From Apiospora phragmitis (lineage: Eukaryota > Ascomycota > Sordariomycetes > Amphisphaeriales > Apiosporaceae): a stretch of 64,000 nucleotides of DNA. Positions 45,791 through 58,245 of this stretch are shown piece by piece; position 1 is the first letter of the stretch, and each line of letters opens with the position of its first letter. The notes under the pieces are model-generated. The model had not been told where the DNA came from. It saw nothing but the letters and a program-made list of their open reading frames with translations, and did not search any database. The DNA lies in assembly GCA_038363925.1 (NCBI GenBank), contig JAQQWL010000004.1, positions 248,001 through 312,000 on the forward strand, written 5' to 3'. Made by a program: the position numbers and the translations under genes.

Positions 45791-47962
45791 TCGTCGGCGA
45801 TCCTGCTCGGTGGATCCAGCCTCTCCGCCCTCGCCTTCCTACCCGCTTGGTTTACCCCTGATTCCGGCCGCCGTTAGCGGCAGCATTTCTGCAAAACCGT
45901 TGGAACGTGTCTTCCGTTTCTGTATAAAACGTACCGACCGAAATGGTTGCACCCCGGCCGCCCGCCTTCTCCCGCACTGTGTGAATACCCTGCATCCGGT
46001 GAGAGCGCGCCTTTTCTTCCATTCAAATCCATTCCGGATCTACCAAGCTACCTCGTACGCAACCATCCACCCCCACCACCTCCCAATCCCAATCCCAGTC
46101 CTAATCCCACGTTCCACCACCAAATCCAGGATCAGTTCAAAGCTATCCGCGTTGCATCAACGCGGGCGACCGCACACTCTGCCGGCCGAAGGCCATTGCA
46201 CCGAGCCGGCCAGCGGTCAGAAAGCGCCCGGGACCATCGGTACCGGCTTCCACGCATTGCTTCGATGACGTGATGAACGGACGGACCCTCACTCCGCCGT
46301 CTCTTTCTCCATCCTCTGCAAGACCCGGGGTCCACGGGAAAAGGGACCTCGTCTGTTCGCTTCGAACGACGAAGTGCCCTTGTCTGCACTACTGCTGTCG
46401 CCTCCTCGGTTCGGCATGGCTGGGCCGGGCATGTGGGGGCGTTTTTCGAGTACAAACACCGTACCCCACGATACCCTTTTCATCTTTTCTTTAATTCTTT
46501 TCCCTTCATACAGTATCTTTTCGGCTTACGTAGTCCGTCCTTTTGGATGGCGGCTCCGAACGACGACTACGCAACCGGAGCCAAGGCTGCTTCCCGGCCG
46601 ACCAAAAGCCTGGGCGGGCGGGATCATGTCTGTTTCTTTCGACACACGACTCACGCAATGCACGACGACGATGGAACACGACAGGGGGTACTGTTTTCTA
46701 ATTCTTCTTGTTGCAGCAGCCATTAGCCATTGCTGTTGGATGTGTTTGTTTTGCTGACCGGCCCATTCATATCGATCCTCAGAACCGTAGCCATGCCCGG
46801 GGCCACGACGGTCTCTGGCTCCGAGCCCGATCTCCACGGCCTGAGCGGATGGCAAGTGGGCCACCAACCGTTCGGGGCATACAGCGAGAGCCGTCTAGGC
46901 TGTGATAGGCAAGGGACGGGTGCTGTAGTTGTTCCTCCATCATCAGACCGGCCCCACTGGTACATACTGGCGAGAATTTGAAGTGCCACCACGCCCGCCA
47001 TAAGATCTCCTGCATCGCTTTCGTTGGCATATGGTTTCCATCCATTCCAAACTCCCCGAATCTCCCCTGTCCGCCGCGTAGCATCATACTCCGTTTCTCC
47101 CTTCCATGGCACTGTCGCCCTCTTTCATGGCCCCGATGTGTTATCCTGAAGAGGTCGCGTTTTATTCTCTTTCCTAATCTCAATGCCTTCCTTGTAGATA
47201 GGCCGGCTATGAGCCGTAGAGCTAGCTGCATCAGGGGTTCCCTATTCGGTACAGCTACTCCTAAGCACCACGGACTCGACACGGCGTCTATGATGTCTTG
47301 GGATTTCGGTGAGGTCGTTAATCCCGAGCGCCACGCGTACGGCACCAAGAATGTCCACGGTGGTAGACGTCTCAGTGATCCCTCTTCAGATCAGCGGTCA
47401 CCTCACCGCCACCTCGTAAGCGGCAGCGGAGCGAGAGCCAGAAATCACTATGAGCCAAGAAACCACCAACCAACGGTGTATGTAGTTCGAAGTAGGCTAA
47501 CGATGGACACTGAATGACGTTGAAGGATGCTCTCAAAAATATTTCATGTAACAGTCGTCATATATATATATAACAATCTCCGTCGCTATCGTGATTATCA
47601 ACAGTCTCTATGGTGTGGTATCATACTTCCAATGCCCAAGCGCGAGAAGAAAAAAGAGAAAAAGCAGACCCTTGTCCCATCCAAATTGATTCATTAAAAC
47701 TCGCTTCCAGAAAAAAGGTTCAACATGCTTGGGACGTCTCTTCGTACACACCTCATACACACAACAGCGACAATCTCTTTCTCACACACAAACTCTCTCC
47801 TGTATTCCCTTGTTTTCAGATCAGCCGGCGGGTCAGCACCAGCACGGCCTTGATACACCAGGCCGCCCATCCCAGGATCCCCCTTGCGAGCTGGACCGTG
47901 ATCACCAGAATCTCGACCCAGACCAATGTCCCGCGCACGGTCAAGCTCAGGAGGAGGTCCCG
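45791..47962. other. Spacer with no supported gene
   Basis: Frames on both strands overlap and lack motifs. A short CCCAATCCCAATCCCAGTCC-type repeat lies near 46080-46100, and TATATATATATA at about 47560-47575. Confidence 0.4.
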
Positions 47963-49080
47963 TCACCGCAGGTTCTTGACCCGCTTCTTGGCGATATTCG
48001 TCTTCTTGTCGAGCCGGCTTGCGTTGTCGTCCACCGCGCCCAGCATTTCGTTTTGCAAACTGAGCTCGCCATTGATCGTCTCGGCGATCTCCCGCTGCCG
48101 CTGTACGAGCTTGGTCAGGCTCTCGACGTCCTGCTCCTGCTCCTGCATCATCTCCTTCTGCAGCTGCAGCACGCCCTTGTTGTCGAGCTCCCGCGTCCGG
48201 TCCGTTTCGGGCAGCGGCACGCCGAGCACCCGTCCCGAGGCGCGCGGCCGGCCGCCACCGCCCAGAAGAGCGACCTTATCGCTCGCTGAGGGCATGCCCG
48301 AGGAGCTTCCATGGCCTCCTGTCCTCATGGCTGGCGTGATAGAGCTGATCAGTTTGTCTAGGTCTTCCCTATCTACCCTGGCGGCCGCTAGCAGGTCTTT
48401 CCGTCGCCGGATCTCGCCCTCGCCCAGTCTCTTGTTCTCGGCAATGCCTCGCAGCCCGTCGCCCAGCGACGTGAGATAGCCCGCCGCCTTAACGAGCGAT
48501 CTCTTGGCCGCCGCGCCGGCCTCCAGGGCCGTCCCGTTATCCGTCGCATTGTCCCGCCTCGCGAGACACCGCCTGGCCTCTTGCAGCTCGGCCTTCATGT
48601 CCTTGTGTAGGTCCAGCCACGTACCCGGGTCCTGTGCGCCCGCATTCCGCGCTGCGTCTCGATTCGGGATGCCGAAGCCGCCGCCCGCGCGCACCGACGC
48701 CGCGCTGTTCCCGGCGCTGTTGCTGTTGCCCGGCAGGTTCAGGAAGGTGCGCCAGGCCGGCGTGTCGCGCCACCTCCGGTCCGGGCTCTCGGCGATGCCG
48801 CGCATATATGTCTCCAGACCCCGGCGTCGGTCTTCCGTCAACTGGGGTGATGATATTGTGCTCTTGAACCACGACTTTGCGGGCAGCGGTGCGGGGGGGG
48901 GGCGCCAACATGTGTCTGGATTGCTTGGTGGAGGGTGGCGAAGTCGTTGTAGCGTTTCTGGACTACGTATGTACGTAATGGCAGGCGGAGGGTGATGTTG
49001 TAGAGAGTGTACGGCTTGGAGCCATCATCGGTCTTGGAAAGCGACGTCGTGGGAATGGTGATCTCGGCGGGAGGCGCCAT
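47963..49080 (-). CDS. VAM7: Vacuolar SNARE Vam7 (PX domain + SNARE)
   Basis: A soluble SNARE for vacuole fusion, held at the membrane by phosphoinositide binding through the PX domain. Start ATG at 49078-49080 (MAPPAEITIPTTSLSK). The PX domain occupies about residues 5-120, with YTLYNITLRLPLRTYVVQKR (the phosphoinositide-contacting Arg), YNDFATLHQAIQ and RRRGLETYMRGIAESPDRRW. A central helical region follows. The C-terminal coiled-coil SNARE motif has LQKEMMQEQEQDVESLTKLV, then QREIAETINGELSLQNEMLG with the central Gln, and AVDDNASRLDKKTNIAKKRV, with no membrane anchor, as expected for Vam7. The frame shifts at a G10 run (48893-48902) in the Pro-rich PX loop. Adding one base gives 373 codons, so a homopolymer error is likely. 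No introns seen. Confidence 0.9.
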
Positions 49081-51131
49081 TGTCGTCGGGTTGGGTGTGA
49101 CTCGTGACTCGTGCCTCGGGTGACTGATGGTGTACAATTAAATCAAATGGGCGGTGGACTTTCTGGAAATGCAGAGAATGGCGAAGTCGCAAGAGAGCCG
49201 CCAGAAAGCAGAGAGAAGGCCAAGACGTAGTGGCACGCTTAAGAATAGAGTGGAATTCGAGAATGGCTGCTAGTGTCTAGATAGTGGTGTTGGAGTCGAG
49301 ATGTTGAAACGGGAGGAGAAGAGACAACCTTAGGTTTGGGAGTTGAGCTGCAGTGGATGAATGACGGTGATGGTCATGCCTGGCAGGTCAAGTACACTAC
49401 TGCGAGGCCTGGGACGGTAGCACCGCTACGGCAGCGCGCTAGGCCCGCTGCACCTGCACTTGCACCGCATTGAGTCGCTCCAGTGCATAAGGCAGCCGCA
49501 TTAGAAGGTGGGCCAGATTGAGATCCATTCAGCCATCGCCAACGTCCGCCGTCCAAAAAGCCGCTCGAGAGTCGCAACGTGCCAACAGGAGGGATGAAGG
49601 TTCAATCAAGCTCAGGCACTCCCGGTGCACATGACTGCCACGTAAGTGCCTTGACTCTTTTAGCTGTCGCATGCTCCGACTGTGGTCTCAAAACCTACCC
49701 ATATCGTCCTGTTCAAGGAGGATCAATATGAAGCTTCTACGTATGTACCTGGCATGCGGCATGCTAGAGGTACATAACATAGGTTACCTTGTGTGGACAT
49801 GTCGTGCATGCGTACGGAGTATATGGAACATTCGCGGAAACGAAGCTGCAGTGCCGATTCCACCTTTCCTGTACCTCCCCTCACTGACAGAAGAGGGCCG
49901 GAGGAGTCGAAGGCACTGGAGCATCGATCGCATGGCCCCAGCGCCGTGCATTGATCGCTTTGATGAGGCAGATGGGTTGTACGATTCAGGCACCGAGGTC
50001 AAGGTCACATCGTAGCCGACTCATTCATCCTGCGATTGGCGGGTGCTGTTCATTTTCACCTTCCGCCTAACCACCTGGCCCCTGGGCACCCTTTGCTTCC
50101 AATCCCATCTTGGGAGGCCCGGGGTGCAGGACAGAATTTGGATTCAAACTGCAAAACCCCGCGACGTTCCTGTTGGGCCTGCCTTCAACTTGACGTAGCC
50201 ACGTGTGGCGGTGTGAATGCTTCTCTTCTTTCCACTCATGTTTTAGCTGACGTAGTAATGGCATCTGCAGCCCACTATCTTGACCGCAGGTTGCCTCCAT
50301 TCCATGTTGAGAAACGTCTCACTCCATACAGTGGTGTGACTACCTCCATATCTACCCTCCACATGTTCGCCTGCATCCTTCAAACGTTTATTGTATCCTC
50401 GCGTGCTCACCGGACAATCGCTGGGAAGCCAATCCGCCCATCTGCGCAAAGGCCCAGGCACAGTCCGGTAGTTTCCGCCTTGTCGGGGACAAACTTAAGA
50501 TATTTGACAATCCCTGTCAGCGTTGTGGCTTGTACGTGGATTATGCCACTGGCCACCAACGCATCCTCTGAGAAAGGCTGGACGCCTTCGGGTTCGTTGG
50601 TGACCCTAGTTGGCAGGGACATAGATGCCGTGCGCGGACGCGGGTAGAGTGTTCGAAGGCTGTGCTGTTGGTTATGAAGAAAAATCAAGCTCTAGGGTTA
50701 GTGCCGTATTGAACCTGTCGGGACTTGGGTTCTTCTAGCATTCGCCTCGCATGGAAAGAGTCCTGGGAGAAAGAGTACGAGAAATACATGTAGCAAGTAG
50801 TAGAAAGATGGCGGGGTTGTAGCCAGAGAGCATTTGCTCAAGGTTACTCGACCCGCATCGTCGGCGATAACAGAATGCAGGGCGGGATTGACACCAAATA
50901 TCCGTAAATCACACGGAAACGACGATGATCCTCCGACCCCCCGATCGCATTTTTGGCTGCTCCACCGGTTCCCGGATTTTGTGACGTTAACACAACTAAG
51001 TCCGGCCACATCAATGTCAGACTGTAGACCCCCCAAAAACGGATAAAAGAAGGGAGGTAGCAAGCCGAGAAACCAGTAAGCTCCCGGGCTCATGATTGCA
51101 TCAAGCCCCTCAGCGCTTCTCTGCTTACCAT
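49081..51131. other. Spacer with no supported gene
   Basis: Divergent promoter region for VAM7 (minus) and the MFS gene (plus). Motif-free frames at 50036-50647 and 50698-51315 lie on opposite strands of ordinary DNA. Confidence 0.4.
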
Positions 51132-53021
51132 ATGGCCTTTCATCTTCAGTCCACCATCTTCGGCCAGCTGGTGCGCCTTGTGTCTCGAGGCAAGCTCTTC
51201 CAATATCCCGACGAACGGGACCCGTCTCTTTGGAAGGGGGCAGTACAGCGAGACGATGAGGCTCCAGGAGACAAAGGGAACGAAGGGCGGAGCCTGGCGA
51301 CACCTGCACCTTCACCTAACTACCAAGGCTCAACCCCTCATCCACTCAGCGGGCACAATGTACTCGTAGTCGGCTGGTATGGTCCTAAGGACCCAGAGGT
51401 ATCGACTGCTCCGTTCAGCACTTTCCTTCTTTCTGCTGCATCGCTAACCTTCCTCGCAGAACCCGCAAAACTGGCCCGTCGGCCTCAAGCACTTGATAGC
51501 CTTCCAGCTATGCCTGCTCAACTTCGCCGTATATATCGCCAGCTCCATCTACGTACCCGGCGAGGCCAGTCTTATGGCTGAGTTTGGCGTGAGCGACATT
51601 GTCGCCACCTTGGGGCTTTCGCTATTCACCCTGTGAGCATTCGAACGGAGGGAGAGCACACAGTTAGCCGGCTGTGCCTCTACCATACTGACTTGTTCTT
51701 ATCATCCAGCGGATATGGCTTTGGTCCGATGCTCTGGTCGCCCCTATCCGAGATGCCCAAGATCGGCCGCTCTGGCATCTTCTTCTGGACCCTCTTCGCC
51801 TTCCTCCTCCTCCAGCTGCCCGTGGGCTTCGCACCCAACGTAGCCATCTTCCTTGTCTTCCGCTGGCTGACCGGCTTCTGCGGCAGTCCTTGTCTGTCGA
51901 CGGGGGGCGGCACCATCACCGACATCTACCATCCAACCGCGGTCCCGTCCCTGCTCTGCATCTGGGCCTCGGCGGGCATATGCGGCCCCGTCTTCGGCCC
52001 CATCATCGGCGGCTACCTCGCCCCCGCGAAGGGGTGGCGCTGGACCATCTGGGTCTTCACCTGGATGTGCGTGCTCGTCCTCCTGACAATGTTTTTCCTC
52101 TTTCCCGAAACCAGCGCTGCCAGCATCCTGTACCAGCGCGCCCGGCGCCTGCGGAAGGCGATGGGGAACGACCGGCTGCGGAGCCAGTCCGAGGTCGACG
52201 CCGCGAAGCACCACACTCCGAAGGACACGCTCGTCATGCTGGGCTGCGCCTTCACCCTGACCTTCGGCGAGCCCGTCATCCTGCTCGTGGACCTGTACGC
52301 CGGGCTCCTGTACGGCGTGCTCTTCCGCTGGTTCGAGTCCTTCCCGCTCGTGTACGGCGACATCTACCACTTCTCCTCGGGCCAGCAGGGCCTCGTCTTC
52401 CTCGGCATTTTTGTTTTCGCCGCTCTCACCGTCCCGCTCTTCCTGCTCTGGACTCGACTAAAAGTCGTGCCCAAGATGCGCGACGGCAGCTTCGTGCCCG
52501 AGCATCTGCTGCCGCCCACCTTCATCGGCTGCTTCGCGCTGCCCGTCTGCCTGTTCTGGTTCGGCTGGGGGGCGCGCCCGGGGGTCCACTGGGTCGTCTC
52601 GGTGCTCGGCTCGGGCCTGTTCTCCGTCGGCATGGTGACGCTGTTCAACTCCATCTACAACTACGTCGGCATCGCCTACGCGCGGGACGCGGCGTCCGTC
52701 TTCGCTGGGGCCGCACTGTTCCGCGCCTCGTTCGGGGCGACGTTTCCTCTCTTCGTGAGTCGCAGCTTCTCGTATCGCGTCCGACGCTCCCTCGCTAACG
52801 ACGGAAATAAATATAGGCACGGTCGCTGTTCGGTCGGCTTGGTATCGGTCCGGGGAACTCGCTGTTGGGCGGCATAGCTGTGCTGTTCATCCCAGTGCCG
52901 TTCGTTTTTTACCATGTAAGTTGAAGGAAGAAAGTGGTTCTATACTGTGGGCTGTTTATCTGACATTTCTTCGTAGTATGGAGCGCGCATTCGTAGCTGG
53001 AGTAAGAATGCGAAAGGATAG
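51132..53021 (+). CDS. MFS multidrug exporter, DHA1 type
   Basis: A 542-residue major-facilitator proton antiporter of the 12-helix drug-resistance group (Flr1-like). Five exons: 51132-51398, 51460-51632, 51710-52754, 52817-52915 and 52977-53021; all splice sites are regular and the frame is intact. The start MAFHLQSTIFGQLVRLVSRG is typical of fungal DHA1 proteins, followed by a long cytosolic N-terminus and the NPQNWP box before helix 1. Motifs: GYGFGPMLWSPLSE after helix 2 (DHA1 signature position), RWLTGFCGSPCLSTGGGTI, the glycine-rich motif C GPVFGPIIGGYLA in helix 5, and GWRWTIWVF. The central loop is charged (RRLRKAMGNDRLRSQSEVD). It lies tail-to-tail (130 bp) with the oxidoreductase at 53151, which suggests export of a metabolite or a detoxification role. 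Substrate cannot be read from sequence. Confidence 0.9.
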
Positions 53022-53150
53022 TATACATGGAGGAAGGCAATAAAAGGGGGAGAAGGGAAACTGGCACAGAGGGTAATGCGACCAAGAGAGTAAGACCATG
53101 GTGTTACGCGGTCACATTGGACCTAGAGTCCTCGGCGCTACGAAATAGGG

Positions 53151-54647
53151 TTATAGAAATCCATCCTCCCCGTCGGGTCCCACGTCTGTTTTAATTCTCC
53201 TCAGCTTCTCCAGCCGCCACTGGTCATACCCGTAGATCGCCTCCATCCCCTCGTCGCCCGTAGCGTAGTTTACATACGCATAGAGCCTGTCTCCACTCCC
53301 CTCGACCAGCGCCGCACGAAACTGGTTCGCGTACTCTCGCATCTCGGCGCATGGGTCAGATGGAGCCCCATCCCCATCCCCATCCCCATCACCACCGTCG
53401 TCGGAATCAGTGACAATCATGACCGGCGACACGAGCAGGTTATTGAACCGGTCCGGGTACGCCGTGTCGGCCTGGGGACGCGCTGTACGGCCTCGACGCT
53501 GTAGCCCTCGAGCAGGGCCGCGGACCCCTTTTGCAACCACGACGGGAACGCGGCAAACACGTCAAAGGCCCGCCGCAGCGCCGTCACGGTCCATTTTCGT
53601 AGGCCGGTCGGCGATAGCATGACCTCGGCGCCGTAGGCGCAGAAGGGCGACGAGAGGTTCGCGCCGCCCGCGACGCCGTTGAGCTGCGTGATGTCGACCA
53701 CGTCCGTCGTGGTGGATAGGGGTCCCAGGGCGCGGAGGGGAGCGGTGTACCTGGCGGGGACTTGGGGGCCTTGCCAGATTACCCAGAAGGGCAGCACGGG
53801 CTAGAAATCAAGAAGCTAGGTAAGACAGGTATACATAGTCAATTGCGGTGTCAAAGGGGGATGGGTGGTGCAATGGTGCCCGCGACAAATCGGCAAATAA
53901 CTTACATGTTCGGCATCGACCTCCGCCCTACGCTCGAAATGCCCGTAATGCGTCAGCTCCACCGGCCCCCGATCATTCCATTCGCGAGCTCGTAGACCCT
54001 TTCAAGTTTTTCGTGGAGAAGAGGTACTCCTCGTACGCCCACGCGTCCGTTCTTGGGCGCCCGGTCGAAGATACGGTACTCGACCGAACGCCACGACGCC
54101 GAAGTTGTGCCCGGCGCCGCGCAGGGCCCAGAACAGGTCCGGGTTCTCGTCGCGGGACGCCGTCACGACACGTGCTTGTGCCTCTTCTGTTTTTTGTTGT
54201 CGGTGTTGTTTGTAGTGGTGGTCACGACGACGACGCGCGCCGATACCATGTTGTCGGCCGTCAGGCCGTACCGGCCCTGCAGGAAGCCGTGGCCGCCGCC
54301 CAGCATGGCGCCCAAGATGCCGACGCAGTCGCACGCCGTCGAGGCGCCGACTTTGCCCTGCGCGAACAGGGCCGCGGTCAGCTCGCCCGCCTCCACCCGG
54401 GCTCCACGGTCGCGGTGCCGGTCCCGTCGTCGTGCACGGTGAGGGTGGGCTGGAACAGAGTACTCCATCTTTGCGTGGCGTTTTGGTAGCCCTCGGAGCC
54501 TGGGAGGAAGATTTGCGCTTCCTTGGAGAGCCTGGGTCGCAGGACGGTTGACACTTCTTCCGGTCGGTACTGTATAGCGTCACATGCGTGTAGCTCCCAA
54601 TATAGCAAGAACCATACTAATGCCCATAATCTACATAGTCCGAGCAT
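53151..54647 (-). pseudogene. Berberine-bridge-type FAD oxidoreductase, broken
   Basis: Starts at ATG 54645-54647 with a signal peptide (MLGLCRLWALVWFLLYWELH). It then has LPGSEGYQNATQRWSTLFQP, the opening of the FAD-binding domain. The text then jumps to TVHDDGTGTATVEPG and VEAGELTAALFAQGKVGAST. About 60 residues that carry the RSGGH-type His for covalent flavin attachment are missing. Further motifs: LGGGHGFLQGRYGLTADNMV, ENPDLFWALRGAGHNFGVV, KLERVYELANGMIGG, PVELTHYGHFERRAEV, an intron near 53802-53903, and the C-terminal BBE domain (YVNYATGDEGMEAIYGYDQW) ending at 53151. At least five frame changes occur, more than in neighbouring genes. A GDGDGDGDG stretch comes from a CCATCC hexamer repeat (53358-53394). 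The missing lobe makes an active enzyme unlikely. Confidence 0.7.
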
Positions 54648-55888
54648 CGTAAGACGTGACGACGATTCTGCGTGTATCTCAACGAGACGTGGTCTGGATG
54701 CGCTTCTCAAGTTACCCAGTTCGGGGGTGGGTGTGCTGCAGGCCGGGCATCCTCTTCTTATGTTATGAAGTATGCATGGTCGACACCCGGTATACTGTAA
54801 AGCAGGCAGGCGGGCACTCTCACGTCACGTACGTCAAGCCAATAGTCACTCATGGCGATAAGCCATGTAAGACCGACCGACCACTGAGGTATCTGTGCAC
54901 CTGTTTGCTGGCTGTGATTCTTGTGACCAATGTTCCAACGCCACATTGCGAAGTTGGTGCGGGATCCGATGCAGCCTCTTCGCTATGCTTTCTTTTCCAC
55001 GTAAATCGAGCCCAATCGGAGAGGGCCTCGCCTACGAAACCAATGCAATGCATGATCCTAGCGGGGGAAGTAACATGACATTTTCTACCCGCATTGGATA
55101 CATCTCCGACGATCGTAACCCAACGGTACTCTTGTGTGACCTGAGTTGATCCATCGTCATAATACATGAGGCATTCTACTACCGGCGACAGCACTGTATA
55201 AATTATGACGTTGGAAGGTAGCATCCTCCAATCACACGGCTGGGACAGTTTGTGTCCTGGAGCTTTGATTGGTCGTGGTCCTGAGTCCGTGTAGGATTTG
55301 GCAAACCTCCCTGCTCGGAGTACTGCGCAGTATAAACCAACCACACTAATGATGAACAGATGGATACCAGACCAGCGCAATAGATATAAGCACATAAACA
55401 ATGCGCTGATGGATTCCGACAGCGCATTTGATGGGAAAAGACTTCTTGGTATATCCAGGCAAATCGGAATCGGGCTAGGATGCGTAGCGATGGACAAGTC
55501 CACCGTGTATGTGGGTGGGAAAGTACGACATATCCCCGGATCTACTAGTCTAACCGCGCCCGCAAGCCTACTACCTCGTTCGCGAGCCATCCCGTCCGGA
55601 TACTCGATGAGCCTGCAATTTATGGACAGTAAAATGGAATTTCGGAAACAAGCATGACTCAGAATGATCTGATGAATACTGGTATCTTCACCTATGCCGA
55701 CAGACTTGGAACATCTCACTTACATCCTTTTTCACCGGGTTGAAACGAATGATTCATTGATTCGGGTACTCGGAGCCGGGCGCGGCTAACGATTACATTG
55801 GCTGCATCCCTTAAAATGAGCACGTGGCCCAGTCTAGATCGAGCATCTCAATTGTTCAACAGAGAAAAGAAGAAGTCAAGAATCTGAA
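54648..55888. other. Spacer with no supported gene
   Basis: Divergent promoter region between the oxidoreductase (minus) and the methyltransferase (plus). A 289-residue minus-strand frame (54850-55719) has no motif and an unlikely composition. Confidence 0.4.
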
Positions 55889-56805
55889 ATGGCGGACAAC
55901 AAAGAAGGTTACGATCCCGAGGAGATCAAAGCCAAAATCTACCATGCCGAGCTCCCATACGATATCGGCCCCATCCAGCAACTCCTCGAGGAGTACAGCG
56001 GCATCCCGGCCGAGGAAGTGAGTGCGCACATCCATGCCATCGTAAGTAGCACGCCCTTCTTCTTCATTCTCCGATTGATTGATGGAAGAGCTACATACTG
56101 ACAAGGGCCCACCGACCCCTGCAGCGAGACAGAATGTGGGCCGTCAAGCCCTACGTCTGCATCGGCAGCTTCCGCTTCCTGTCCCTGGCCTTCGTCGACA
56201 ACCCGCACTACCAGACCAGCCTGGCGCGCCTGCGGGCCCCCGGCTCCACGGCTACGTTTCTGGACATGGCGTGCTGCGTCGGGCAGGTGCTGCGGCACCT
56301 GGCCTGGTCCGGCGTCGACCCGTCGCGCCTGTACGGCGCCGACTTAGAGAGGCCTTTCATCGAAGCGGGGTATGACCTGTTTCGGGACCGCAACGCGTCG
56401 TTGGGAAAGCAGGCGACGTTCGTGGTGGGGGATGCGCTAGCTGGCGGCAACGGTGGCGATCCGGTGCTAGAGGTGTTGGACGGGAAGATCAGCATCGTGC
56501 ACGCGAGCGCGTTCTTCCACCTGTTCACCTGGCAAGACCAGGTCGTCGCGGCGAAGAGGATCGTGCGGTTCTTTCGGGAGCAGCCGTCGGGCGAGGACGA
56601 GGACGAAGGTGGGGCGATGATCTTTGGTCGGCAGGCGGCCAGCACGTCGCCCCGCGAGCTCACGGGCGTGCGGGGCGAGCGCCGGTTCCTGCACGACGCC
56701 GCGACGTGGCGGCGGATGTGGGACGAGGTGGGCGAGGCGACGGGGACTCGCTGGCGGACGGAGGTCGAGATGGAGGACGTCGTCGGCCAGGGGCCAGACG
56801 AATAG
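55889..56805 (+). CDS. SAM-dependent methyltransferase, AusD/meroterpenoid type
   Basis: 277 residues from two exons, 55889-56041 and 56125-56805 (donor GTAAGT, acceptor CTGCAG), frame intact. The N-terminus (MADNKEGYDPEEI) leads to a capping helix. The class I methyltransferase core follows: FLDMACCVGQVLRHLAW is the SAM-binding loop (D.gCc.GQ..R.L). Next come RLYGADLERPFIEAGYDLFR (acidic ribose-binding residue), VVGDALAGGNG, and IVHASAFFHLFTWQDQVVAA (the motif ahead of the catalytic region). This arrangement is that of fungal methyltransferases in meroterpenoid and polyketide pathways (AusD and relatives), which methylate a carboxyl or hydroxyl of the product. No backbone synthase lies in the window, so the pathway is unknown. 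Neighbours (oxidoreductase, MFS exporter) fit a tailoring-gene setting. Confidence 0.8.
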
Positions 56806-57296
56806 TGGTCTGGCCGATGCGGGCACTAATAAGAGTAGGATGAACTTTGCCTGTTTCAGGCTGTGATGGCTATGACGTAGCGGGGCTTAGAGTGCAATAG
56901 GCATGTACGACAAAGATGGTACATACCACTTGCATGTTCATATTGTTTTCCGGTCAACTTTGACGATATCCTATTTGATAGAATCTACTTAGAAGTTATT
57001 ATACATCTACCTATCGAACCCTCAAATCTTTGAGCCTAGTGGCCATCCTCTTCTTTTCATAGCGTAAGAGTAGAGTACTCAATTCCGGTCTGGAACTGCG
57101 TACTTGCCGTACGTTAGTAGTAATACCGACTGTTGCCTACCTAATGTGCCCAATCTTCCTTCCCCAAGTTCCCCAAAACTTCCCCCGACGCTTATTCCAA
57201 CCCCGCAAAACCTCCCCGGATTCAACAGCAATGTTCACATCGCATAAAACCACGACAGGGTTCAACTTTCACTGCTACTTCCGCTAGTACTACAAG
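56806..57296. other. Short spacer, promoter of the GFA gene
   Basis: No coding signal. The pyrimidine-rich stretch 57140-57200 (CCTTCCCCAAGTTCCCC) is typical of a fungal core promoter/leader. Confidence 0.4.
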
Positions 57297-57785
57297 ATGG
57301 CTTCTGCAGACCCTTCCGCCAAAGCCCTTACCGTGCGCTGCCAATGCGGCAACGTGAGCTTCCCGACCCCATCGGCCCCGCGCATCGCCCTCTTCCACTG
57401 CCACTGCACCGAGTGCCAAAAGCAGTCCGGGTCCGCGTTCGGCACCTCCGCCATCTACCCGGCCGCCGGCCTCTTCCCTCTTTCTCCGGCGCTCGAGTCC
57501 AAACTCGGGTGCTACGTGCGGTCCACCGACAAGAAGGACGGTACCCTCATGCGCTGCTGGTTCTGCCGCGCGTGCGGGTCGCGGCTGTTCCACCGCCTCG
57601 TCGAGCCCGACGGCAGCCCGCACGGCACCGTCAGCATAAAGGGCGGCTGCATCAAGGGCCTCGACTGGGCCGGCGGTAAGCACATCTACATGCGCTCCGC
57701 CGTCGTCAATGTGCCCGAGGGGACCGAGCACTACGACACCCTGCCGCCTGGCGAGGAGATGCAGCGGGAGGAGCCGTGCAAGTGA
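57297..57785 (+). CDS. GFA/CENP-V-fold zinc protein
   Basis: 162 residues, no introns, intact frame from ATG 57297. It belongs to the glutathione-dependent formaldehyde-activating (Gfa) / CENP-V fold. Zinc ligands are visible in the expected order: CQCGN (Cys15, Cys17), HCHCTEC (Cys35, Cys37, Cys40), then CWFCRACGSRLFHR with the CxxC pair, and later SIKGGCIKGLDW with IYMRSAVV. Bacterial Gfa adds glutathione to formaldehyde, but many fungal homologues have no shown activity. The length fits the family. No link to the neighbouring methyltransferase beyond position. Confidence 0.85.
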   Translation: MASADPSAKALTVRCQCGNVSFPTPSAPRIALFHCHCTECQKQSGSAFGTSAIYPAAGLFPLSPALESKLGCYVRSTDKKDGTLMRCWFCRACGSRLFHRLVEPDGSPHGTVSIKGGCIKGLDWAGGKHIYMRSAVVNVPEGTEHYDTLPPGEEMQREEPCK

Positions 57786-58245
57786 GATGATATTGCGCAC
57801 CTTCTAAGGTTCTTGTGAAGATGCAATCCTGGGTTGGGTAAGTATGTCTCGTACGGGTTCCTGTCTAAATCACATCGGCCGGCCTTTCACGTTTTGTATC
57901 AATGTGTATTGAAAAGTGGACTCAATATCGCTAACCTAAGATTCCTTTTTAATCTGTACTTACCTAGTTACCTATACCCAACCTTGGTTACTGACCTAGA
58001 CCCCTAGAACTGGAACATTTACCTGGCTTGGCACCCACTGGGCTTAAACCGGAAGACGTCTCTCGACAAAGGCAGTTGCCATTCCTCGACGTCGACACAA
58101 AGGAAATCTAATAGCCACTGAGCCCAATCCGTCCGCACAGCAAGCAGACAATATATGAGAGTAGATTGAAAATAGGAGAGGAGCGGGAAATGCCGGCTTG
58201 GTGGAGGCACTCGCCTCATCGACCCCTACCGACCTTGCCTTACCT
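57786..58245. other. Convergent 3' spacer
   Basis: Between the ends of the GFA gene and the minus-strand ankyrin-type gene. Nothing recognised. Confidence 0.45.

Noticed and set aside
51890..52798. 302-residue Arg/Pro-rich plus-strand frame
   Set aside because: Shadow frame of the MFS exon 3.
54850..55719. 289-residue minus-strand frame
   Set aside because: Long but without motifs, and it crosses the expected promoter between divergent genes.
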